Source: Candidatus Desulfaltia sp. (lineage in GTDB: Bacteria > Desulfobacterota > Desulfobacteria > Desulfobacterales > ETH-SRB1). From it: DNA of 60,879 bases. The number at the start of each line of letters is the position of its first letter. The stretch's first letter is position 1. The DNA is taken from positions 1 to 60,879 of the forward strand of contig JAUSPN010000032.1 of NCBI GenBank assembly GCA_030656555.1. The letters run 5' to 3'. Positions 34,514-43,217 of the stretch are shown here, in pieces. The notes under the pieces were generated by a model, which did no database searches, was not told where the DNA came from, and saw nothing but the letters and a program-made list of their open reading frames with translations. Both the position numbers and the translations under genes were made by a program.

Positions 34514-35956
34514 TTAGAATCCATTTTTTGATTTGTTTCTATAGGAAATAGCGTTTTGAACCAGAGCATCTGCCCAGTAAGGTGTGCCTAATGCATGTAT
34601 ATGTGTATATGTCGCCAGCACGTTTTTATAACAAACACCGTCATTTTTATTAATAAAGCCTGCCCCCCTTTTCATGGAAAAAACCAGGTCATTGTCAGTC
34701 CCTGTCCATTCTAAAACCTTGGAATAGTGAAATTCATGGCCTCTGATTTCAGTGCCGACTTTAAAATAGGGGTTTTCTCTTTTGACTTTTATAATTGTAT
34801 ATCCATGCCCCTGAGGCCTTTTGGAAAATCCGAAAATAACAGGTAAAACATCTGCCATTGGATATGATTTTCCGTCAAGAACAAGCTCCTTTCCGAGATA
34901 CATCAACCCACCGCATTCAGCATATATTGGAAGTCCGTCTTCAGCCAATGATTTTAATTGTTGTTTGAATGCAACCTTTTCAGCCAGTTCTTTTGCATGG
35001 GTTTCAGGGAATCCGCCTCCAATATATATGGCATCTACAGGTGGAATTGTGCTGTCGGAAAAAGGACTGATAAATACAATCTCGGCACCTAATGAAATAA
35101 GAGCCTCAATATTTTCCGGATAGTAGAACTGGAATGCTGAATCCCTGACTATGCCAATCCTTGGCGTTGGTTGCCGGTCGCCGGTTGCCGGTTGCTGGTC
35201 GCCGGTTGCCGGTTGCTGGTCGCTGGATGATGTGGCGGCTTGATTTGCGATTTTCTCTATTGCGGACAGGTCAAGATACTGCGATGCTGTTTGAGAAGCA
35301 GCGGCAATTGAATCTTTTGCCCAACCGTGCTCAGGCATTGGCACGAGACCCATATGGCGTTCCGGAAAACTCTGCTTGTCCAGTTTCGGTACAGCCCCTA
35401 ATACAGGCACACCACAGTACTGTTCTATGCTTTTGCGAATTATATTTTCATGCCTTGACCCGGCGATACGGTTTAATATAACCCCGCTTATCTTAACATC
35501 AGGATCAAACTGCATGCAGCCGAAAACAACCGCAGCCATAGTTCTTGTGGTTTTTGTGCAGTCAATACACAAAACAACAGGGGCGTTAAGCAGCTTAGCA
35601 AGCTCCGCGGTGCTGGTGCTTCCTTCAATATTTAAGCCATCATAAAGCCCTCGGTTGCCTTCTATAACTGCGATATCTTTGTTTATGGAATGTGAAAGAA
35701 ATGAATTAAGGATTTGCTCTTCTTTTATCATGAAGGTGTCTAAATTATAGCAGGGTCTGCCGGCTGCCAGCGCGAGCCAGCCAGCATCAATATAATCAGG
35801 ACCTTTTTTGAAAGGAGCCACTTTTTTCCCAAGATCAGTCCATGCGGCAATAATCCCAATCGATAGTATGGTTTTTCCCGCTCCTCCCCGCAAAGCTGTA
35901 ATAATAATTCTGGGAATATCCATATATTTTAATCCACAGACCCGCCTGCCATGCAT
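34514..35956 (-). CDS. dsrN: CobB/CbiA-type glutamine amidotransferase (DsrN-like)
   Basis: The 480 residues have an N-terminal ATPase (ALRGGAGKTILSIGI about 18-32, KGPDYIDAGW, VIEGNRGLYDG) and a C-terminal type 1 glutaminase with catalytic Cys in AECGGLMYLG and His in GHEFHYSK. This is cobyrinate a,c-diamide synthase. Lying directly after dsrABD it fits DsrN, thought to amidate sirohaem for sulfite reductase; a cobalamin role cannot be excluded, so the symbol rests on context. The start may be ATG 35923, directly before the ATPase fold. A 7-residue tandem repeat fills the linker between the two domains. Confidence 0.85.
   Translation of the reverse strand: MHGRRVCGLKYMDIPRIIITALRGGAGKTILSIGIIAAWTDLGKKVAPFKKGPDYIDAGWLALAAGRPCYNLDTFMIKEEQILNSFLSHSINKDIAVIEGNRGLYDGLNIEGSTSTAELAKLLNAPVVLCIDCTKTTRTMAAVVFGCMQFDPDVKISGVILNRIAGSRHENIIRKSIEQYCGVPVLGAVPKLDKQSFPERHMGLVPMPEHGWAKDSIAAASQTASQYLDLSAIEKIANQAATSSSDQQPATGDQQPATGDRQPTPRIGIVRDSAFQFYYPENIEALISLGAEIVFISPFSDSTIPPVDAIYIGGGFPETHAKELAEKVAFKQQLKSLAEDGLPIYAECGGLMYLGKELVLDGKSYPMADVLPVIFGFSKRPQGHGYTIIKVKRENPYFKVGTEIRGHEFHYSKVLEWTGTDNDLVFSMKRGAGFINKNDGVCYKNVLATYTHIHALGTPYWADALVQNAISYRNKSKNGF
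35169..35224. repeat. 21-bp tandem repeat inside the DsrN/CbiA linker
   Basis: Two 21-bp units (35183-35203, 35204-35224; GGTTGCCGGTTGCTGGTCGC plus one base, one mismatch) and a 14-bp partial unit (35169-35182). In the coding strand each gives seven residues (GDQQPAT), so changes in copy number keep the frame. Confidence 0.9.
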
Positions 35957-35989
35957 TGTAATTACGTTAACAGTAAAAGCACGTTTATA

Positions 35990-36215
35990 GACACCCGATT
36001 ATGAGACTTCGATAAATCCATACAAAGGCATTGCGGGCAGGTTACGCCTGCAACTGCGAGGCACAAGCGGGCAGGTACAGATTTTTCTGCCTGTGCCTGA
36101 AAAAAAAACGGCATAAGGCACAGGCTTAGCAATAAAAAAATAATGCAAAACGCCTTACGCCTTATGCCTTACAATAAAATCTATTTTTTGTTATAGCGCA
36201 AAATGCCCAAAAAGT
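35990..36215. repeat. Inverted repeats in the dsrD-dsrN gap
   Basis: GGCATAAGGCACAGGC (36112) faces GCCTTACGCCTTATGCC (36151-36167); a second set is built of GCGGGCAGGT and GCCTGTGCC. The outer ends are TATGAGACTTCG-like and AAGTCTCAAA. The block separates dsrD from dsrN by 276 bp and could attenuate read-through. Confidence 0.6.
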
Positions 36216-36232
36216 CTCAAACTGGAAATCTT

Positions 36233-36472
36233 TTAGTCTTCGCCTTCGCCGTGAGCCTGTTTTCCGGCCCCTTTAAGCCCATACATTGACGTGCTTCCGC
36301 TTGACCAGTATTCAAGGACTCCGTCTTCTATCATCTTGTTAATAAACTGCTTCGCGGCTCTGGGCTTTTCATCAAGTATTTTAGCGAGATCGTTGAAATA
36401 AAATTTTGATTTTGTTTTTGATTTCTTTTCCAGCTCTTCAACAATTTTCTTGGTTGCTTCAGCTTGATCCAT
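36233..36472 (-). CDS. dsrD: Dissimilatory sulfite reductase-associated protein DsrD
   Basis: The 79 residues form a compact winged helix (KSKTKSKFYFNDLAKIL, PRAAKQFINKMIEDGVLEYWSSGST). DsrD is an allosteric activator of sulfite reduction by DsrAB and marks reductive, not oxidative, dsr systems. This is the best single indicator that the host reduces sulfate or sulfite. ATG is preceded by AAGGGGC. It directly follows dsrB. Confidence 0.96.
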   Translation of the reverse strand: MDQAEATKKIVEELEKKSKTKSKFYFNDLAKILDEKPRAAKQFINKMIEDGVLEYWSSGSTSMYGLKGAGKQAHGEGED

Positions 36473-36539
36473 TATCTTGCCCCTTTTCTATTCAAAGCAG
36501 GGAACACGGTTTGTGTCCCCTGCCGGTTATATATCTTCT

Positions 36540-37685
36540 TTAGAACTTAAAGTTTGTTGTCTGACGCCATGTATAATAGGCAGGATCGCGGAAATCATCG
36601 ATAAGATGATGGGTAAATTCAAGTTCGCATTTCTCAAAGAATCTTTCCCATCCGATCCTTTCTGCCCACTGGCCGAGACGTTCATACTTATTGGCGTCTT
36701 TTGAGTAAGCATCTATCATTCTCTTTATTGTAGCGGTCATGGTAGGCCAGCGAGGCTGTTCGTTTTTAATATAGGCCACAACCACCTTGGAGAATTTCGG
36801 CGCGTCTTTCCTGTTGGAAATTTTACCGCCGGCCATTAGCACTATTCCGTCGCCTTCAGTATCAGCAAGAGGCATGGATGGGCACATTGTGTAGCAGTTG
36901 CCGCAATACATGCACTTTTCCTCTCTGACTGAAACAGTTTTCAGTTCTTTGCCGCCTATCTCAATCTTGGTCGGCTTGATTGCCGCGGTAGGACATGCGG
37001 CAATAGCCAGAGGAATTTCGCACATCTTGTCGATATATTCATGATCGATCATCGGCGGTTTGCGGTGATAGCCTAAAATCGCGATATCAGAGCAATGGAC
37101 CGCGCCGCACATGTTCAGGCAGCAGGCCATGGATACGCGAAGTTTTGCAGGGAGCTTCATGTCGGTAAATTGATCAAAGAGCACATCCATGGTAGCTTTT
37201 ACAGTTCCTGATGCGTCGGTTGCCGGTGTGTGGCAGTGAATCCATCCCTGTGTGTGCACGATATTGGTAACACCTGCGCCGGTTCCGCCAATGGGAAATT
37301 TGTAACTCCCGCCAGCGAACTTCCTGCTCAGAAGATCCTCCTTCATAGGCTTTACGTTCTCTTCTTTATCCGTCATGAACTCGATGTTATTCCTGGTCGT
37401 AAACCTTAAGTATCCATCACAATATTTGTTTGCGATTTCATTAATTTCACGTATATGGGTTACGCTCATTAAACGACATCCACCTACTCTAACAGTATAA
37501 ACTTTGTCGCCTGATTCTGCGACATGGACCAGAATGCCTGGCTCAAGAATTTCATGATACAGCCATTTACCCTTGTTTTTTGCAATAACAGGAGGGTAAA
37601 ATTCATCAAATTTTCTCGGACCGATGTCGGTTATTCTGTTTTCCATCGGTTTTTTTGGATTGTATCCTGATGATATAAATGCCAT
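36540..37685 (-). CDS. dsrB: Dissimilatory sulfite reductase subunit beta
   Basis: Partner of DsrA in the cytoplasmic alpha2beta2 enzyme that reduces sulfite on sirohaem-[4Fe-4S] centres, with transfer to DsrC. It shows the sirohaem/cluster ligands in [14 protein letters not shown] and a ferredoxin insert [12 protein letters not shown] with the remote CP in [10 protein letters not shown]. Although the frame is open to 37760, AGGAGGGG lies eight bases before ATG 37685 ([10 protein letters not shown]), the family start; this gives 381 residues. It starts just after dsrA. Confidence 0.97.
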   Translation of the reverse strand: MAFISSGYNPKKPMENRITDIGPRKFDEFYPPVIAKNKGKWLYHEILEPGILVHVAESGDKVYTVRVGGCRLMSVTHIREINEIANKYCDGYLRFTTRNNIEFMTDKEENVKPMKEDLLSRKFAGGSYKFPIGGTGAGVTNIVHTQGWIHCHTPATDASGTVKATMDVLFDQFTDMKLPAKLRVSMACCLNMCGAVHCSDIAILGYHRKPPMIDHEYIDKMCEIPLAIAACPTAAIKPTKIEIGGKELKTVSVREEKCMYCGNCYTMCPSMPLADTEGDGIVLMAGGKISNRKDAPKFSKVVVAYIKNEQPRWPTMTATIKRMIDAYSKDANKYERLGQWAERIGWERFFEKCELEFTHHLIDDFRDPAYYTWRQTTNFKF

Positions 37686-37698
37686 GATTATTCCCCTC

Positions 37699-39015
37699 CT
37701 ATCTTTGATGAAATTTTCTAAATTCGTTAATATCACGCTTAAATCCGCCAGGAACCTCATCTTCTTTCCAGAAGATGTACGGATTGGACCGTGGTTCCCG
37801 AATCATTCGCGGATCTGCTTTAAAACCGGTTACCTCGAGTATCTTCTGAAAACCTTCGCGTTTGAGTAATTCGCCAAGACGCTCGCGGTTTTTGCCTTCT
37901 TCCATCCACCAATCCCAAATAGGCTCAATTACTGTTTCCTTGATTTCAGTATAAGGTTCTTCAATCTTGATAAAAGGAACAAGAAGTGTGGCCATTTGCG
38001 CGCCATCAAGAATAGGGGCCTTGGCGCCGACCAGAAGAGAGGCGCCTTTGTCATTGCCAACTCTGAGGGCTCTCGGCATGACATTAATACAATGCATACA
38101 CCTTGTGCATTCAGGTGTGTTGATTTCAAGCTTTCCATCTTCATACCGCATACATTTTGTGGGGCAAAGATCTATAACCTCTTTTTGAATATCAAACGGA
38201 CCCCAGTCGCGACCTGCATGAGCTCCGGCATTTGGCGGAAATTCTCCACCGATATATGCCTTAACGGCTTTCTGGTCGATGCGTATATCATCCCGCCATG
38301 TGCCGATAAAGGAAAGGTCTGATCGCGCAATAGATGCCACACAGCAGTTAGGACATCCGTCAAACTTGAATTTAAATTTATATGGAAATGCCGGACGATG
38401 AAGCTCATCCTGGTATTCATTGGTAAGATCATGGCATATCGCCTGTGTGTCATAACATGCAAATTCACAACGCGAAGAGCCGAGACAGTCGGAAGGAGTA
38501 CGCAGGTTTGACCCGGAGCCCCCCAGATCCTGGTTCAGGTTATGTCCCAGTTCCCAGAAGACCTCTTCGAGTTGAGGCGTTGTTGTTCCAAGAAAAATAA
38601 TATCTCCTGTTGCGCCATGCATGTTTGTAAGACCGCTCCCGCGGCGTTCCCAAAGATCGCAAAGATCTTCAAGATATTTAGCGGTATAATACTTGCCAGC
38701 GGGCTGGCTTACACGCATTGTATGGAAATGCGCAACGCCCGGGAACATTTGAGGCTGATCAACATATCTTCCGATAACTCCGCCTCCATAACCAAATACA
38801 CCTACGATTCCACCGTGTTTCCAGTGAGTCCTGCCGTGCTTATAGGATAATTCAACCACGCCCAAAAGGTCATCACAACAATCCTGCGGGATCTGGTATT
38901 CAATATTTCTCTCATTCTTTGCCCTTGATTCAGCCTCCTGCTTCAGGTCGGACACGAAACTCGGCCATGGCCCGCTTTCAAGCTGGTCTAAAAAAGGGGT
39001 TTCATGTTTTGCCAT
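37699..39015 (-). CDS. dsrA: Dissimilatory sulfite reductase subunit alpha
   Basis: The 438-residue alpha subunit: N-terminal [20 protein letters not shown], sirohaem-[4Fe-4S] ligands [11 protein letters not shown] and GCPNCCVAS, and the ferredoxin domain [11 protein letters not shown]...[12 protein letters not shown]. The complete ligand set suggests an active enzyme. AGGTAAT stands before ATG. First gene of the dsrABD group, with a 310-bp gap upstream that probably holds its promoter. Confidence 0.98.
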   Translation of the reverse strand: MAKHETPFLDQLESGPWPSFVSDLKQEAESRAKNERNIEYQIPQDCCDDLLGVVELSYKHGRTHWKHGGIVGVFGYGGGVIGRYVDQPQMFPGVAHFHTMRVSQPAGKYYTAKYLEDLCDLWERRGSGLTNMHGATGDIIFLGTTTPQLEEVFWELGHNLNQDLGGSGSNLRTPSDCLGSSRCEFACYDTQAICHDLTNEYQDELHRPAFPYKFKFKFDGCPNCCVASIARSDLSFIGTWRDDIRIDQKAVKAYIGGEFPPNAGAHAGRDWGPFDIQKEVIDLCPTKCMRYEDGKLEINTPECTRCMHCINVMPRALRVGNDKGASLLVGAKAPILDGAQMATLLVPFIKIEEPYTEIKETVIEPIWDWWMEEGKNRERLGELLKREGFQKILEVTGFKADPRMIREPRSNPYIFWKEDEVPGGFKRDINEFRKFHQR

Positions 39016-39325
39016 TGTTTATTACCTCCATTATTTTGAAAATTAGCCGTTCTGACTACAAAGAAATTTTACCTCCCCTTTCGGGCTTTTCCGGTCACCT
39101 CCTCTCACTTTGCAGTTATATTTTTTTTACAATTTTATCTTGGCAACTTAATGCTATTAATATGTATCATATTTTATGAACTTTTAAAATTAATTTTGAT
39201 TATTGTCAATAAAAAAAGACTGGTTTCATAAGGTTATTAACAATAAAATATTTATTACTGATTTAAGCATCCCATCTTGAGGATCAACCTGCAACATATT
39301 CCATATATTGTGTGCTGAACGATTA
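39016..39325 (-). promoter_or_regulatory. dsrA upstream region with candidate promoter
   Basis: On the minus strand a perfect TTGACA lies at 39209-39204; with a 17-bp spacer the -10 is the weak TAAAAG (39186-39181). The 165-bp leader is AT-rich, then pyrimidine/purine-biased near 39070-39110 (AGGTGACCGGAAAAGCCCG on the minus strand). No gene is seen. Confidence 0.4.
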
Positions 39326-40621
39326 TTACTGCCTGGTTACGACATCGAAAAGAATCTTTGCATGTTTCTTTATATTCTGCCTTATCACAGGGATTTCAGG
39401 CGCTAATGGATTGTATGAATCAACAATAGCTAATGATAAATCATAAAAATCCTTCTCAGTACAGGATGATAATAGATAATCATGAAAATAAGTATCAAAA
39501 GAATCAGAAAACAAACCGGTTGAATCTTTCCGGCGCAAACCCTGAAAAAAACCTTTCAGGGTTCCTTGAACGGCAATATCGTCAGACCACACAATATCGC
39601 CGACCCCATCTATCCTGTCGAGCCGCATCCTGATTGAAAGATTTAATAAAAATACCAGCATCGCCTCCAGTATCATTTCAACATTTTTGCCTGTATCTTC
39701 ATCCTCTTCTTTTTTTGCAAACATGGGCGCATATTGCCTGACTGTTATAAGCTTTAATTGAAGCTCCCCGCAGCAAGCTGCGGGGAATCTTCGACCGTAA
39801 GGAAGTTTGCTATTTTCAGATTCGCTCGCAAACCCCGCAGCAAGCTGCGGAGAATGCGCTCTCTTTTGCGGTTCAGCCTTATTATTTTGCAGCCTTATAA
39901 CAAAGTCTCCGGCAGCATGATGCCAGGGAAATATCTGCTCAAAGGATTCAATATTATAATAACCGGTCAAAATCATGGCTGCCTGCCTGTAAAGTTCCAG
40001 GGTATTATCAGGAGAAAGAAAATAGTTGCCCTTCTCAGAATCCCAGACTAATATTTTGTACTTATTGTCTGTCTTATCCTGGGAAATATGAAACTCGTTA
40101 AAACCTTCAAACCATTCACCCAGAAACATGCTCATCATATGCCTGCTTTTTTTGACACGAGTTTCTCCATAGCCATAAACCTCTGGAATAAATGAAAACG
40201 AAAAATCATTCCCCAGCCTTTTAAGACAGATGTATTCTCTTTCGATACCATCCCTGCCTGCAGCGGATATTGCAACATTTAAGACAAATTTATAACTTTC
40301 TTTATTCAAAATAGCTTCAACTAAGGAAGGATGATAAAATTCTCCGTGTTTTACCAGGCAAACTCGAATTTCTTCGATTTCTTCAGGAATTATCTGACGA
40401 TTTATGCTTTTAGAAAAGGCGGAAATCAGGATTTTAAATCTGTTTTGTTCCAGAAAGGAACGGACTGCGGAAAAATAATCATTGTATGTTATTGAAAGGG
40501 AACACTCTTCCGGTGGCTGCCGCCTGCTCATGGGAAGGGGAACCGTCCAGATCCTGCTGTTTTTCTTTATTAGATTGTCTAATCGGTAAAGAAAATACTT
40601 GAATTGAGGTTTATTGGGCAT
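39326..40621 (-). CDS. Unrecognised 431-residue protein, possibly kinase-fold
   Basis: I cannot name the family. The order of motifs loosely recalls aminoglycoside-phosphotransferase/protein-kinase folds: FVLNVAISAAGRDGIEREY then LKRLG (about 110-145) as an N-lobe, FIPEVYGYGE, a hinge-like MFLGEWFEGFNEFHIS, and WHHAAGDFVIR (about 238) where a catalytic HxD loop would lie. That is a weak inference, as no clear metal-binding DFG is seen. A repeat insertion (about residues 254-287) is coded in frame. It lies 134 bases after the TPR gene and 310 before dsrA, all on one strand. Confidence 0.7.
   Translation of the reverse strand: MPNKPQFKYFLYRLDNLIKKNSRIWTVPLPMSRRQPPEECSLSITYNDYFSAVRSFLEQNRFKILISAFSKSINRQIIPEEIEEIRVCLVKHGEFYHPSLVEAILNKESYKFVLNVAISAAGRDGIEREYICLKRLGNDFSFSFIPEVYGYGETRVKKSRHMMSMFLGEWFEGFNEFHISQDKTDNKYKILVWDSEKGNYFLSPDNTLELYRQAAMILTGYYNIESFEQIFPWHHAAGDFVIRLQNNKAEPQKRAHSPQLAAGFASESENSKLPYGRRFPAACCGELQLKLITVRQYAPMFAKKEEDEDTGKNVEMILEAMLVFLLNLSIRMRLDRIDGVGDIVWSDDIAVQGTLKGFFQGLRRKDSTGLFSDSFDTYFHDYLLSSCTEKDFYDLSLAIVDSYNPLAPEIPVIRQNIKKHAKILFDVVTRQ
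39766..39881. repeat. Palindromic repeat inserted in frame in the 431-residue gene
   Basis: Two copies of CCCCGCAGCAAGCTGCGGGG (perfect 9-bp stem; 39766-39785, and 39833-39852 with one change) flank GACCGTAAGGAAGTTTGCT...AGATTCGCTC. In the minus frame the block encodes a Ser/Ala/Arg-rich, Cys-containing stretch (AHSPQLAAGFASESENSKLP, then YGRRFPAACC). The same element, without its hairpins, lies at 7159-7208. Confidence 0.8.
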
Positions 40622-40639
40622 TTTTGGTTAAGCAAATTC

Positions 40640-40738
40640 AGCCACAGCCCCACGCAGGCAGTCACCAGACATGATAAAGAAAACTGTGTTGCCTGGCCCC
40701 GTAAGTCAGGATGATCGTACTGGGGTGTGTCTGTGGCT
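40640..40738. repeat. Long hairpin between the TPR and 431-residue genes
   Basis: AGCCACAGCCCCAC (40640-40653) pairs with GGGGTGTGTCTGTGGCT (40722-40738). On the minus strand it would fold in the leader of the 431-residue gene. It could be a dispersed palindrome or a transcript structure; no T-run supports a terminator. Confidence 0.5.
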
Positions 40739-40755
40739 AAAAAATAATAACTTGA

Positions 40756-41376
40756 TTACCGGTGTGTTTCTATCTCTTTCAAAATTTCAGGGGCTACTTT
40801 ATAACCAAGACTAATCGCTTTATCACAATGCTTGACAGCCATGTCATATTCCTCATTTTCAAGATATGCTATTGTGAGGTTATTGTGTGCGACAGCAAAG
40901 TTTGGCTCCAGCTTCAGGACTTTAAGATTTGTTATAATACTCTCTTTAACTAACCCTTTCATCAAATAAGCATTTGCCAATGTAGCATAAGCCTGCAAGA
41001 ATTTGGAATTATATACAATAGCCTTTTGAAGCGATGTAATGGCTTCGTCAACATTCCCCATCTGAAGATGCACAAAACCTATATTTCCATAACCTTCAGA
41101 AAATCCAGCCCTTACCTTGGTCGCATGTTTGTTGTATTCAAGACAACCGTCAAGGTCGTCCCGCTGCAAGCAAAGCCCGCCTAACTGTACAAATGCTTCA
41201 GCAAGATTTGGGCTGCAATCGATTGCGGCATGAAGCTCATTTTCAGCTTCCTCATATTCTTTAATGCCCAGAAGGGCAACAGCAAGGTTGTAATGGGTCG
41301 TGCCGCATTCAGAATTTGAAGCTATTGCAGATCGCAGGTTAGCAATATATTCTTTCGCATTTTTTGCTTTTTGCAT
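40756..41376 (-). CDS. TPR repeat protein
   Basis: The 206 residues carry about five tetratricopeptide repeats (for example AHYNLAVALLGIKEYEEAEN-type units beginning at about residues 22, 56, 90, 124 and 158, each with the W/L-G-Y-A-P spacing: NLAEAFVQLGGLCLQRDDLD, FSEGYGNIGFVHLQMGNVDE). No signal peptide is seen, so it should be a cytoplasmic scaffold. E. coli YcaO has a TPR region fused at its C-terminus; here the TPR gene follows the ycaO-like gene, suggesting a separate but equivalent partner. Confidence 0.9.
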   Translation of the reverse strand: MQKAKNAKEYIANLRSAIASNSECGTTHYNLAVALLGIKEYEEAENELHAAIDCSPNLAEAFVQLGGLCLQRDDLDGCLEYNKHATKVRAGFSEGYGNIGFVHLQMGNVDEAITSLQKAIVYNSKFLQAYATLANAYLMKGLVKESIITNLKVLKLEPNFAVAHNNLTIAYLENEEYDMAVKHCDKAISLGYKVAPEILKEIETHR

Positions 41377-41426
41377 AATTATATCCTTAATAAAGTTACA
41401 AGTGAGCTAAATTGCCTAAAGTGAGT

Positions 41427-41469
41427 CCCGCCAATTATAGGCGGGATTGAGAAATGCGCCTTTGGCGCA
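41427..41469. repeat. Two short palindromes in the YcaO-TPR gap
   Basis: CCCGCC AATTATA GGCGGG (41427-41445) and TGCGCCTTTGGCGCA (41455-41469). The rest of the gap is AT-rich. Confidence 0.5.
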
Positions 41470-41568
41470 AACAATTTTGACTTTAACTTAAATTGAGTGA
41501 TTTTTCAAAGGTCTCAATGAGTATCAATTAATTTTTTTTAGCTATTATGATGTCATCCTGATGTCAAG

Positions 41569-41591
41569 AAAAAACGGAAGCCAACGGCTTC
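41569..41591 (-). terminator. Rho-independent terminator after the YcaO gene
   Basis: On the minus strand GAAGCC GTT GGCTTC (41591-41577) is followed by CG and TTTTTT (41574-41569). The stem begins at the stop codon, so transcripts of the YcaO gene may largely end here and the TPR gene may have its own promoter. Confidence 0.7.
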
Positions 41592-42904
41592 TATACAAAA
41601 AAACTCTGCATTATCTTCCTGAACCTTGCTCCACGCCATGCAGAAGAGGGTCTTGTTGCTTCAGATACGAGAATGTCTTGATTCAAGAAAGGTAAAAAGT
41701 CAGAAATCCGTGGAATAATTACTCTTATTACCGGAAAGTTCAATATTGGATGGGTGTGGTCGAGTATTATGCAATCGGTATTGAACAGTTTACATATTCT
41801 CTTGATTTCCTCAATCTCGCCAAAAATATCCTTGATTTTACCGTTCCTGTAAGCGCCAACTTCGCCTTGCTCAAGAAATGAGATATCTTTTGGAGAAATA
41901 CCACATTTCATTAACAGGTAATAATTGTTAACCTGAGATCGATGGACAACCGGTTTGTCCAACTGTGGACGTGGAGCCAGTAGAGTTTCACGGCCCTGCA
42001 TGCTTTCCGTAAAACACCTTGTCAAGCCTTCGTCCGGATTGAAAGATGCGCCCGGTATCAGTATTCTATGTTCCAGTCGATCAGGAGGCAAATTGTGGTT
42101 GATGAACAGGACGCCTACGCAGGGCAACAGTCCATCAAGGGAAAGATCCTTGATTATTACATCAACGTTCTTTTTCTGATAAAAGTTAATCATATCCTTT
42201 ATGACGCCATTGTCCACAGAATCCAGATCAATTGATGGAACAGTTTTTTCAGGTTTAATTATTTGTATTTGGACATGACGTTCAAATATTTCACATAAAG
42301 CCTGAATCATCGCCTCTTCGATGGTATTTCCTGCCGCCATCCCGTTAGAAGCATGAATATATGCAACAAAATTGATTGGAATTTTTACTGTCTCTTCATG
42401 AACTATTGAAAAACCATCAACCCAATGTTTAGCCATGTGGCTGTTTTTGATATGCTCAATGTCCTTATCCGTTAAATGACTTTCGTTTGCCAGCAGGTCT
42501 TCTATTCTTAAAACATTTTCTTTCAAATCATCCTGATGGGCATGCACATATCCCTCCCTCCATTCAAAATTAAGGAACCTGTTGGTCTCCTCATTATAAA
42601 GGGCCGGGATGTTAAACCTCACCCGTTCTTCAAAGACCGGATAGAAAAGCCCCGCGCTGAAACGTTCAGCCAGCTCTGCGTATGCACTGGCCTCCGCAAG
42701 CTCCGGGGTAATGCCTTTTCCATTACAGACTATCCTTATTGAATCAATCCATATCCGCCCCCAATAGATGTTGTCAGATACTCGAAAGCCGGAGTATTCA
42801 ACATCGAGATTCAATTTTCGTAACCCGTCCTTTATTCTGCTAATCGTATTGGACGGAAGATCACACTTGCCATACTTGTTTCTGACACAATTCTGAAATT
42901 CCAT
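41591..42904 (-). CDS. YcaO-domain ATP-dependent backbone-modifying enzyme homologue
   Basis: YcaO enzymes activate peptide backbone amides with ATP, giving azolines, thioamides or amidines; E. coli YcaO acts with RimO in S12 methylthiolation. The 437 residues show the ATP-site pattern: ASAYAELAERFSAG (Sx3E and ExxE, about residues 77-90), and AMIQALCEIFERHVQ (ExxxR, about 205-219). The C-terminus has no PxPxP, the mark of azoline-forming members, so thioamidation or an S12-type role is more likely. No precursor peptide or TfuA gene lies nearby. The setting beside dsr suggests a sulfur-related task, by inference. Confidence 0.9.
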   Translation of the reverse strand: MEFQNCVRNKYGKCDLPSNTISRIKDGLRKLNLDVEYSGFRVSDNIYWGRIWIDSIRIVCNGKGITPELAEASAYAELAERFSAGLFYPVFEERVRFNIPALYNEETNRFLNFEWREGYVHAHQDDLKENVLRIEDLLANESHLTDKDIEHIKNSHMAKHWVDGFSIVHEETVKIPINFVAYIHASNGMAAGNTIEEAMIQALCEIFERHVQIQIIKPEKTVPSIDLDSVDNGVIKDMINFYQKKNVDVIIKDLSLDGLLPCVGVLFINHNLPPDRLEHRILIPGASFNPDEGLTRCFTESMQGRETLLAPRPQLDKPVVHRSQVNNYYLLMKCGISPKDISFLEQGEVGAYRNGKIKDIFGEIEEIKRICKLFNTDCIILDHTHPILNFPVIRVIIPRISDFLPFLNQDILVSEATRPSSAWRGARFRKIMQSFFV

Positions 42905-42949
42905 TAAAACTGTTACTCCTCACCAGGATGATTAAATTTATTATATACT

Positions 42950-43093
42950 ATGAAAATTTATACCACATCAACCATTCAATACACAAGATATAAACGAGGT
43001 AAAGTTCGAGGCCAATTACCGGTGGCAACATCACTTCCGATTGAATATCCGCTGTATCAAATATCCGAAACAGCGAGAAGATTCTTGACATAG
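42950..43093 (+). CDS. Possible 47-residue protein
   Basis: An open frame begins ATG at 42950 (MKIYTTSTIQYTRYKRGKVR) and ends ...PIEYPLYQISETARRFLT. The composition is protein-like and basic, but no RBS is seen. The next promoter overlaps its stop. I do not recognise it; it may be chance. Confidence 0.3.
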   Translation: MKIYTTSTIQYTRYKRGKVRGQLPVATSLPIEYPLYQISETARRFLT

Positions 43094-43113
43094 ATTAAAA
43101 TACTTAATATAAA
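43085..43113 (+). promoter_or_regulatory. Strong sigma70-type promoter before the 110-residue gene
   Basis: TTGACA (43085-43090), 17 bp, TATAAA (43108-43113). It should drive the 110-residue gene and the dapA-like gene, leaving a leader of about 100 bases. Confidence 0.7.
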
Positions 43114-43217
43114 ATCTTTTAATATTTATTTGGATAGTTAAAAGAGCTTATCATGTTCTCAAAGCTTTCGTTAATCAAAAAATTAGAGATTATTAACATT
43201 AAACAGGAGGTAATCAA

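Noticed and set aside
35169-35224. CRISPR or VNTR array
   Set aside because: Units are contiguous with no spacers and are translated; it is a short coding tandem repeat.
39766-39881. CRISPR-like spaced repeats
   Set aside because: Only two copies, both perfect hairpins inside a coding frame, with no cas genes; they are palindromic inserts.
41591-42904. RiPP biosynthetic cluster around YcaO
   Set aside because: No precursor peptide, dehydrogenase, leader-binding or export gene is visible nearby, and the PxPxP end of azoline-forming YcaOs is missing.
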